DNA of 64,000 nucleotides from contig NZ_BONV01000003.1 of the NCBI RefSeq assembly GCF_016862895.1, positions 62,001-126,000 on the forward strand, given 5' to 3'. Positions 58,379 through 64,000 of this stretch are shown here, piece by piece. The position numbers and the translations under genes are program-made. This DNA is from Planotetraspora kaengkrachanensis (GTDB lineage: Bacteria; Actinomycetota; Actinomycetes; Streptosporangiales; Streptosporangiaceae). The notes beneath the pieces were generated by a model. The model ran no database searches. It worked only from the letters and a program-made list of their open reading frames with translations, and was not told the origin of the DNA. Each line of letters opens with the position of its first letter. The stretch's first letter is position 1.

Positions 58379-59407
58379 ATGACGTTCAGGCGGCCCCGTG
58401 ACGCCCCCGGAGCCGCGCTGCGGCCTGCGCCCCGGCACCGGGCGATCCTGCGCAGCGCGGTGGCGCTCGTGACGGTCACGGCACTCATCGGAGGCGGCTC
58501 GCAGTTCACCGCCTCGCGTTCCGGAGCGGTGCACGCGGCCTCCCCCTCCGCGACGATTCAGGCCGTCGTCCCCGCGACGACGCCGACGCCGAGCCCGACT
58601 CCCACACCGAGCCCGGCGCCGACCCCCGCTCCCAAGCCGGTCTTCTCGAAGTCGGCACGCAAGGACCTCACCCGTCGCGTCGGGTCGTACCTGAAAGGCC
58701 GGTCCGGCCAGGTCTCGGTGCAGATCCAGGACCTGACCACAGGGCTGTCGTACGGCTACAACGCCGACATGCGGCACGCCACCGCGAGCATCGTCAAGGT
58801 CGACATCCTGGTGACGCTCCTCCTGCGCGCCCAGCGGGAGAAGCGGGGCCTCAGCCGCGACGAGCGCGCCCTGGCCACCCGCATGATCACTCAGAGCGAC
58901 AACAACGCCGCCGACGCGTTGTGGTACAAGGTCGGCGGCTCATACGGCGTCGCGGCCGCCAACAAGAAGCTCAAGTTGCGCCACACGTCGGTTGGCCCGG
59001 CGGGCTACTGGGGCGCCACCCTGACCGACGTGGCCGACCAGATCCGCCTGCTGAAGTCCCTGACGTCCAAGAAGAGTCCGCTCACCGCCAAGAACCGTGC
59101 GTACGCCCTGGGCCTGATGGGCGACGTCGTCTCGTCCCAGGACTGGGGGGTCAGCGCCGCCGCGGGCCGGAAGGACACGACGGCGCTCAAGAACGGCTGG
59201 CTGCCCCGCAAGATCGACGGGGACCTGTGGACCATCAACAGCATCGGCCGGGTCCAAGGCGACGACCATGATTACCTGATCGCCGTGCTGTCGAGCCGCA
59301 CCCGCTCGATGGGAGACGGCATCGCCACCGTCGAGCACGTCGCCGAGATGGTCGGCAAGGCGCTCACCAAGGCGATCTCCGCCTCCTCCGCGCCGAAGGA
59401 CGCGTGA
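58379..59407 (+). CDS. Secreted serine hydrolase of the beta-lactamase class A fold
   Basis: A 342-residue exported protein from ATG 58379. An N-terminal transmembrane/signal segment (AILRSAVALVTVTALIGGG, about 25-43) is followed by a Thr/Pro/Ser-rich linker (TPTPSPTPTPSPAP). The fold shows SIVK with Ser137 and Lys140, the SDN motif at about 172-174 (QSDNNAAD) and KNG at about 271-273 in place of KTG. The omega-loop Glu of true class A beta-lactamases is not obvious, so it may be a D,D-peptidase-like or esterase enzyme. Its role is probably peptidoglycan or antibiotic-related; clear assignment is not possible. Confidence 0.85.
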   Translation: MTFRRPRDAPGAALRPAPRHRAILRSAVALVTVTALIGGGSQFTASRSGAVHAASPSATIQAVVPATTPTPSPTPTPSPAPTPAPKPVFSKSARKDLTRRVGSYLKGRSGQVSVQIQDLTTGLSYGYNADMRHATASIVKVDILVTLLLRAQREKRGLSRDERALATRMITQSDNNAADALWYKVGGSYGVAAANKKLKLRHTSVGPAGYWGATLTDVADQIRLLKSLTSKKSPLTAKNRAYALGLMGDVVSSQDWGVSAAAGRKDTTALKNGWLPRKIDGDLWTINSIGRVQGDDHDYLIAVLSSRTRSMGDGIATVEHVAEMVGKALTKAISASSAPKDA

Positions 59408-59408
59408 C

Positions 59409-59439
59409 CGGCGCGGCGCACACCTGTGCCGCCGCGCCG
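59409..59439. terminator. Bidirectional hairpin between the serine hydrolase and LamG genes
   Basis: A stem of ten perfect pairs (CGGCGCGGCG at 59409-59418 with its complement at 59430-59439), then a bulge and three more pairs (CAC/GTG). It starts at the third base after the serine hydrolase stop and lies 14 bases before the convergent LamG gene's stop. Confidence 0.65.
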
Positions 59440-59452
59440 ATCTCACGGCCTT

Positions 59453-61480
59453 CTACTCAGACCCCTGCTCGGGGGTGCAGGTGGGCTCCCCGGAGTCATC
59501 GAACGGCGGGAACACCGGCAGGTCACGCCTCACCGCATCGTCCGGGATGTCCACATGGATGCTGCCCGACGACAGGGGGCAGGCGCCGCCCTTGCTCGCC
59601 GACAACGTATAGGAACCGGCGGGGAAGCCGTCGAATCTGTACATGCCGTCAGGACCGGTGACCATGGACAGGCCGCCCGGCTCCATCGTCACCGTGGCGC
59701 CTTCCACGGGCATGAACGTGTCGAGGTCCAGCACCGTGCCGGACACGCTCGCCACGCCCACCACCGTGAACGAGGCCAGGACCTCCAGGGACCGATGGCC
59801 CGCTGCGTCCACGGCGACGGCGGAGACCACACTCGTGCCCGTCGAGCGGGCGTCGATCGTGACTGTGGCGGAGCCGCCGATCGCCTCGACACTCTGGTTC
59901 GAGCCGCCGCCGCTGTAATCGAACCTGACCACGTTCTCGTCGCCGCGCGCGTCGAACCGGACAGTCAGTTTCCCGCCCTTCGACACCGTGTCACCGTCGG
60001 GAAACGAGATGACCGGCTGGAGAGGCACGGCGAAGGCGGCCAGGTGGGGGTCGGACTCGGCGTAGTCGTACACGCGGACGTCGTCAACGGCCCCGCCGAG
60101 GAAACCGGTCGCGACTCCGGCGGCCTTGGCGCGCCCGATGGCCGTCGGGCCGGTGGCGCGGAAACCGCCCTCGAGGGTGGCGGTGGTCGACTGCCTGACG
60201 CCGTTCACGTAGAGCCGCAGCTCATGGGTGAACGAGTCGTAGACGCCCGCGAGGTGCGTCCACTTCCCCGCCGTCGCGGCGGCGTCGGAGGACACGACGG
60301 CCGAGACGGGGGCGTCCGTGTCGGAGCCCGCCATCCGGAAGGTCCATCGGTCGCCGGACTGGCCCAGCACGTACGCGGAGGTGACGGCGCCGTCCACGGA
60401 CACCGCGGCCACTTCGCCGCCCCCGATCGCGGACGGCTTCACGCGCGCGGTGACCGTGAAGGTGTGGTCGGTGCGCACCTTGGTCATCGTGCCGGTGTCC
60501 GGGTTCGGAGCGCGCACCGGGCCGTTCGTGGCGGCGAAGGCGGAGACGCCGTCCAGTGAGAGGGCGGCGCCCACGCCGCCCCTTCCGTCGGTGTGGGTGG
60601 CGCCGCCGGAGAGGACGACCGTGTTGCCGTGCCCGGTGCGGTCGCCGGCGTCGCCGGCCTCGTCGAACGTCCACTCGGCCGCGGGGCCCGCCGGCGCCCG
60701 CACGCTGAAGGAGTAGGTGAACGGCGAGGAGAACCGGCCGGCCCGGTCCTTGGACCACACGGTCAGCCTGTTGGAACCGTCGTGCGGCGGGGCGACCGTG
60801 ATCGTGGCGCCGTGGTCGTGCGCGCGAGCGGCGACGAATGTGCCACCGAGGGTTCCGGAGTCGAAGCTGTATTCGTAACCCGCGATGTCGCCGCCGCCCT
60901 CGGCCGGCGCGGTGACCTCGAAGACGCCGGGAACGCCCGCTCCGCCGTGCGGCCCGCCGGTCGGGTAGTCGCTCGAGGTGACGCCGGCCGGCGCAGGCGG
61001 CGGTGTGAGGTCGACCGTGAACTGGCACTTGACCGACCACGGCCCGAAGGCGGTGCCGTCGAAGGTCCGCGCCTGCCACACGTACGACGAGCCGTCGGTG
61101 AGCCTGCCCGCGGGGATGGCCTGCGAGACGTTCGACGGGTTGCCGGACGCCTGGGACAACACGTCGGTCTCGTTGCGGGTTCCGCCGAGGGGCCACCAGT
61201 AGAAGAACGTGGTCAGCGACTGCTTGCCGGGGGTCGGGTGCTGCTGCCTCGCCGCGAGAACCGGCGTGGCCGTCAGCACGGACGGTCGCGAGTCCCCGGT
61301 GACGCACGGCTTGCCGTGCGACATCAGGTTGGTCGGCGCCAGGGGCACGTCCGCGGCGGCCGCGGGGAGCGGAATCGCCAGCAACGACGCCGCCAGGGCG
61401 AACGCGGCGGATGCGCTCCACAGTCGAGAGCGCTCACGCCCGCTGTTTCTGCCGGTGGTCCCCGGCCGGAGGATTCTCAT
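59453..61480 (-). CDS. Secreted LamG / CarboxypepD-regulatory-like domain protein
   Basis: A 675-residue exported protein. Signal peptide at 1-43 (FALAASLLAIPLPAAAADVP). An FN3-like segment (about 45-165), then a second Ig-like stretch, then a LamG/concanavalin-like fold (AAEWTFDEAGDAGDR, GKWTHLAGVYDSFTHELRLY, GGAVDDVRVYDYAE; about 265-475), and a carboxypeptidase-regulatory-like or prealbumin fold at the C-terminus (VSGTVLDLDTFMPVEGATVT, DGMYRFDGFPAGSYTLSAS). No catalytic domain is seen, so it is a binding or structural secreted protein. Convergent with the serine hydrolase gene. Confidence 0.87.
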   Translation of the reverse strand: MRILRPGTTGRNSGRERSRLWSASAAFALAASLLAIPLPAAAADVPLAPTNLMSHGKPCVTGDSRPSVLTATPVLAARQQHPTPGKQSLTTFFYWWPLGGTRNETDVLSQASGNPSNVSQAIPAGRLTDGSSYVWQARTFDGTAFGPWSVKCQFTVDLTPPPAPAGVTSSDYPTGGPHGGAGVPGVFEVTAPAEGGGDIAGYEYSFDSGTLGGTFVAARAHDHGATITVAPPHDGSNRLTVWSKDRAGRFSSPFTYSFSVRAPAGPAAEWTFDEAGDAGDRTGHGNTVVLSGGATHTDGRGGVGAALSLDGVSAFAATNGPVRAPNPDTGTMTKVRTDHTFTVTARVKPSAIGGGEVAAVSVDGAVTSAYVLGQSGDRWTFRMAGSDTDAPVSAVVSSDAAATAGKWTHLAGVYDSFTHELRLYVNGVRQSTTATLEGGFRATGPTAIGRAKAAGVATGFLGGAVDDVRVYDYAESDPHLAAFAVPLQPVISFPDGDTVSKGGKLTVRFDARGDENVVRFDYSGGGSNQSVEAIGGSATVTIDARSTGTSVVSAVAVDAAGHRSLEVLASFTVVGVASVSGTVLDLDTFMPVEGATVTMEPGGLSMVTGPDGMYRFDGFPAGSYTLSASKGGACPLSSGSIHVDIPDDAVRRDLPVFPPFDDSGEPTCTPEQGSE

Positions 61481-61822
61481 GTCACCTCACGAGAAGATCG
61501 GTCCAAAGCGCTCTGATCGTAAGAAGATGACCGAAACCGCGAAAGCTGACAGTCGGTAAACCATCCGACACTCCGTAACGCCCCGGTCGCGAGATCCGAT
61601 AGGGATGGCCGAAATCCGGGATAACCGCTGAACCACCTGCGTGGACGCATGACTGTTCTCACGGCTTGAGACGCACACGTGGACATGTCGGGCGAGAGCG
61701 CCGAGGGTGATTGTGATGCTTGTCACACAGGGTTCGACACCGGGGCTCTCCGGGCCTGTTCCGGCGGGAGACTTCATGTCGGCGAGCCGTACCGGGCGGT
61801 CTTCGGCGGAAGAGGGCTGACG
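61481..61822. other. Intergenic region with CRP-like site
   Basis: 342 bases without a gene. It contains the divergent promoters for the LamG gene and the PNPOx-like gene and a perfect CRP-type dyad at 61712-61727. GAAGAGGG at 61809-61816 is the ribosome binding site for ATG 61823. Confidence 0.55.
61712..61727. promoter_or_regulatory. CRP-like site TGTGA-N6-TCACA
   Basis: TGTGATGCTTGTCACA is a perfect match to the cAMP receptor protein consensus. It lies 95 bases upstream of the PNPOx-like gene start and about 230 upstream of the LamG gene's start. Confidence 0.6.
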
Positions 61823-62251
61823 ATGTCGAGAGCGATGAGCGGCCGGGAGCGCGAGGCGTTCCTCGCGGAGGTGCGGGTCTCGGTGGTGAGCGTCGTGGAC
61901 GGGGACGCGCGTGGCCCCCTGACGGTGCCGATCTGGTACGGCTACGCGCCCGGGGGCGACATCGTCCTGATCACTGCGCGCGACAGCCGCAAGGCACGCC
62001 TGATCAGGCAGGCGGGACGGTTCAGCCTCTGCGTCCAGTCCACCGAGCTCCCCTACCGGTACGTGTCGGTGGAGGGCCCGGTGACCGGGATCGACGAGTC
62101 GGTCACCCGGGACGAGCGGCGCGACTTCGCCCGGCGCTATCTCGGCGATGAGGGCGCCGACCGGTACGTCGCCTCCACCGAGGAGGCGACGTACCGGATG
62201 ATCAGAATTCGCATGCGCCCGGAGATCTGGCTGTCGGAGGACCAGGGCTAG
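61823..62251 (+). CDS. Pyridoxamine 5'-phosphate oxidase-like (flavin-binding split barrel) protein
   Basis: A 142-residue protein from ATG 61823, preceded by GAAGAGGG. The split-barrel pattern is clear: REAFLAEVRVSVVSVVD, PLTVPIWYGYAPGGDIVLIT, KARLIRQAGRFSLCVQ and YVSVEGPVTGIDES. It probably binds FMN or F420. Many actinobacterial members are F420-dependent, and the enzyme may reduce small molecules. Placed in an intergenic region with a CRP-like site. Three 13-base copies of gaccaggGctagc overlap its stop codon. Confidence 0.87.
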   Translation: MSRAMSGREREAFLAEVRVSVVSVVDGDARGPLTVPIWYGYAPGGDIVLITARDSRKARLIRQAGRFSLCVQSTELPYRYVSVEGPVTGIDESVTRDERRDFARRYLGDEGADRYVASTEEATYRMIRIRMRPEIWLSEDQG

Positions 62252-62277
62252 CGACCAGGCCTAGCGACCAGGGCTAG
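62240..62277. repeat. Three 13-base direct repeats spanning two stop codons
   Basis: gaccaggGctagc (62240-62252), gaccaggCctagc (62253-62265), gaccaggGctag (62266-62277). The first TAG is the stop of the PNPOx-like gene, and the last copy contains the stop of the convergent S41 gene. Confidence 0.85.
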
Positions 62278-64000
62278 AGGCCGATCCGTTCGCGCACGAA
62301 GGACGTCTTGCCGCCCTCGTCCGCTCCGTCCGCCGCGCTGAAGAGGAGGTTCCTCGCCGCGGACAGCGCGGTCCCGTCGAAGCCGAGCAACCGGACGGTC
62401 ACCCGCTCCGCCTCCGGCGCGGTGAAGGAGATGGTGTTCGTCCCGTCCGCGACGGCGACGACCGCGACCGGGCGGTCGTTGGCGTAGGCGTCGACGCCGG
62501 TGAGCGCGCGGGTGGTCAGCGTGAGTGTGATCTGGGCGCCGTCGACGGCGACGTCGTCGACCTCCAGAGTCCGCGGCCTGCCCCCGCGCAGCAGCGCGAC
62601 GGCCCCCTCCATCAGATCGAGGTTGCCTTCGAGCACGTCCCGCCTGGTCAGGCGGTACAGGTGGTCGGGCACGACGCCGAAGTCCTCGATGATCTGGCCC
62701 TCATGGGTGCCCACCCGAAGCGTACGCCGGATGGACAGACGGAAGTCGGCGCCACCGGGAAGCGGCCGGAGCGGGCCTTCCGGCCAGTCCCGCAGGATGG
62801 CCGAGTGGGTGCGGACCTCCGCGCCGCCGGCGCCCGTCGCCTCGTCCACCCCGAGCACCGGGCCGACCCGGTTGTCCTGGAAACCGGCCGCGAACGTGTC
62901 GGTGGCGCTGTAGCAGAGCGCGTCGGTGACGAGCACGACCGGCCCGTGGTAGAGCTGCCCCGCGGTGTTGATGAAGTCGGCGTCGTCCAGCGGCACACCG
63001 CTGGAGTACTGCGCGCCCGTCTGCACGGAGTCGGCGATCGACGCCCGCCAGGCGGCCATCTCGTCGAGCGCCTGAGTGAAGGCGGCGGTCGTCGGAGTGC
63101 AGACGAACTGGGCCGGTCCGGGGGCGATCCGGTTGGGCGTGAGCATCTGCAGCAGGTATTCGGCCGCGACGACGAACCCGCCGCCGTTGTCGCGCACGTC
63201 GACGATGAGCCCGTTCTCCGGCATGAGGGACAGGACCCGCGCCACCTCGTTGAGGAAGCCGATGATGTCGTCGACGAAGTCGCCGTCGGCGTTCAGGTCC
63301 TCGAGGTGGAAGGAGAAGATCCTCAGATGGCCGTACTCACGGCCGTCCCCTGCTCGGATGATCCTCGCCTTCAGCTCGGGCCGGGTGGTGGCGATCTCCC
63401 GGCCGGTCGCCGCGGCGCCGGAGCCCGGCGTCTCGCCCGACGCGCTGAACAATCGCTTACGCAGCCGCTGCGCGAGGCTCGTGCGCAGGTCGTAGCCCAC
63501 CGCCGTCGGCACCGCCCCCGCCGCGGTCGGGCGGAGACCGAGGAACTCGCGGAGGTCCTGGATCGAATCGAAGACCCGCCACGGGATGCGGACGTCACGC
63601 GTCACGCCTGCCTGCGTCCGGTACCTGATGTCCGCCCAGTCCTCTTCGAGCAGCGCCGCGGTGACGAACGGGCGGATCGCCATGGCCTGCAGGCCGCGGG
63701 CGAGCCGGGCGGCGGCGTTGCCCCCGAACTCGCGCTCGGCGTTCCTGGCCACGGCCAGTTCGACGGGCATGCCGTTCCAGTGGGTGACCTCCACTCCCGG
63801 AACGAGCTGCGGGTCGCCGGTCAGCTTCTCGTACCGGCTCGTGACGAGGTACCGGGGCGTGTCGCCGTCCCAGCAACGTTCGACCCTGATCCCGAGGAAG
63901 GCGACCGGGCCCTGGTACGCCTCCGGAAGGACGTACTCGGTGTGCCCGTCGCGGAGCTGGTTGAAGATCTTGACGAGCTCCACGTGGAAGTCGGCGTCCG
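62274..64000 (-). CDS. S41 family peptidase (C-terminal processing protease-like), partial at the window edge
   Basis: At least 575 residues; the reading frame continues past 64000 and the start is not seen. Conserved parts: KIFNQLRDGHTEYVLPE at the start, ENGLIVDVRDNGGGFVVAAE (the sequence before the catalytic core), and VLVTDALCYSATDTFAAGFQ with the probable nucleophile Ser. C-terminal modules (about residues 480-569) look like a beta-rich domain. A PDZ segment is not obvious. It would degrade or process secreted proteins, or be a serine protease of unknown role. Confidence 0.88.
   Translation of the reverse strand, partial: DADFHVELVKIFNQLRDGHTEYVLPEAYQGPVAFLGIRVERCWDGDTPRYLVTSRYEKLTGDPQLVPGVEVTHWNGMPVELAVARNAEREFGGNAAARLARGLQAMAIRPFVTAALLEEDWADIRYRTQAGVTRDVRIPWRVFDSIQDLREFLGLRPTAAGAVPTAVGYDLRTSLAQRLRKRLFSASGETPGSGAAATGREIATTRPELKARIIRAGDGREYGHLRIFSFHLEDLNADGDFVDDIIGFLNEVARVLSLMPENGLIVDVRDNGGGFVVAAEYLLQMLTPNRIAPGPAQFVCTPTTAAFTQALDEMAAWRASIADSVQTGAQYSSGVPLDDADFINTAGQLYHGPVVLVTDALCYSATDTFAAGFQDNRVGPVLGVDEATGAGGAEVRTHSAILRDWPEGPLRPLPGGADFRLSIRRTLRVGTHEGQIIEDFGVVPDHLYRLTRRDVLEGNLDLMEGAVALLRGGRPRTLEVDDVAVDGAQITLTLTTRALTGVDAYANDRPVAVVAVADGTNTISFTAPEAERVTVRLLGFDGTALSAARNLLFSAADGADEGGKTSFVRERIGL

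Noticed and set aside
1-64000. tRNA, rRNA or insertion sequence
   Set aside because: I found no cloverleaf with conserved T-loop, no rRNA-like segment, and no transposase motifs or flanking terminal repeats on reading the window.

Overview
The window is high-GC DNA (GC-rich third codon positions, frequent GTG and TTG starts, 4-base ATGA/GTGA stop-start overlaps). It carries genes typical of a filamentous actinomycete: an AfsR-like regulator, a sigma/zinc anti-sigma pair, ergothioneine genes, DUF222-HNH, MmyB-type XRE, a Tat-exported PhoD, and several secreted cell-wall enzymes. I would guess the Streptosporangiales or a relative, with low confidence at genus level. It looks like a chromosomal arm: many small two-to-six-gene units, few housekeeping genes, and no rRNA, tRNA, CRISPR, prophage or intact insertion sequence that I can see.

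Layout. 1-3.5 kb: a membrane hypothetical and a DUF222/HNH nuclease with an in-frame 18-bp repeat tract. 3.5-4.1 kb: repeat-rich non-coding DNA. 4.1-12.0 kb: a catabolic island with sugar isomerase plus Gfo/Idh/MocA dehydrogenase, a ROK regulator, then a polar amino-acid ABC importer (ATPase, lipoprotein, two permeases) co-transcribed with an asparaginase and CutC. Back-to-back promoters are visible between the ROK gene and the importer. 12-20.2 kb: small enzymes, a tetR/hydrolase pair with duplicated operators, a D,D-carboxypeptidase, a PLP decarboxylase and a large secreted M14 carboxypeptidase. 20.2-24 kb: hypotheticals, a phosphatase gene remnant, and an aldo/keto reductase divergent from a LuxR-type regulator.

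24-29.2 kb: the most intriguing unit. A CDP-alcohol phosphatidyltransferase is divergent from a five-gene, translationally coupled operon: a zinc-less MDR dehydrogenase, a 6-pyruvoyl-tetrahydropterin-synthase homologue lacking canonical zinc and catalytic residues, a GT4 glycosyltransferase, a methyltransferase and a flippase-like LPG-synthase transmembrane protein. It reads as an uncharacterised pathway for a small molecule or a lipid-linked glycoconjugate. 29.2-33 kb: FAD monooxygenase, GT4 glycosyltransferase, sulfotransferase. 33-37.1 kb: FdhF/YdeP-type molybdo-oxidoreductase divergent from an OFA-family transporter with its 43-residue partner. 37.2-48.3 kb: SDRs, a histidine-phosphatase/GNAT fusion, XRE and AfsR-like regulators, a stand-alone LigD-type polymerase, an M24-fold protein that has lost its metal ligands, and small proteins.

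48.4-55.5 kb: PhoD phosphatase, an ECF-type sigma factor with zinc anti-sigma, and egtABCD for ergothioneine without egtE. 55.8-64 kb: cell-wall and envelope genes (PGRP amidase, beta-lactamase-fold hydrolase, LamG protein, S41 peptidase running off the end) and a flavin/PNPOx protein. Two CRP-like TGTGA-N6-TCACA sites lie in this last region.
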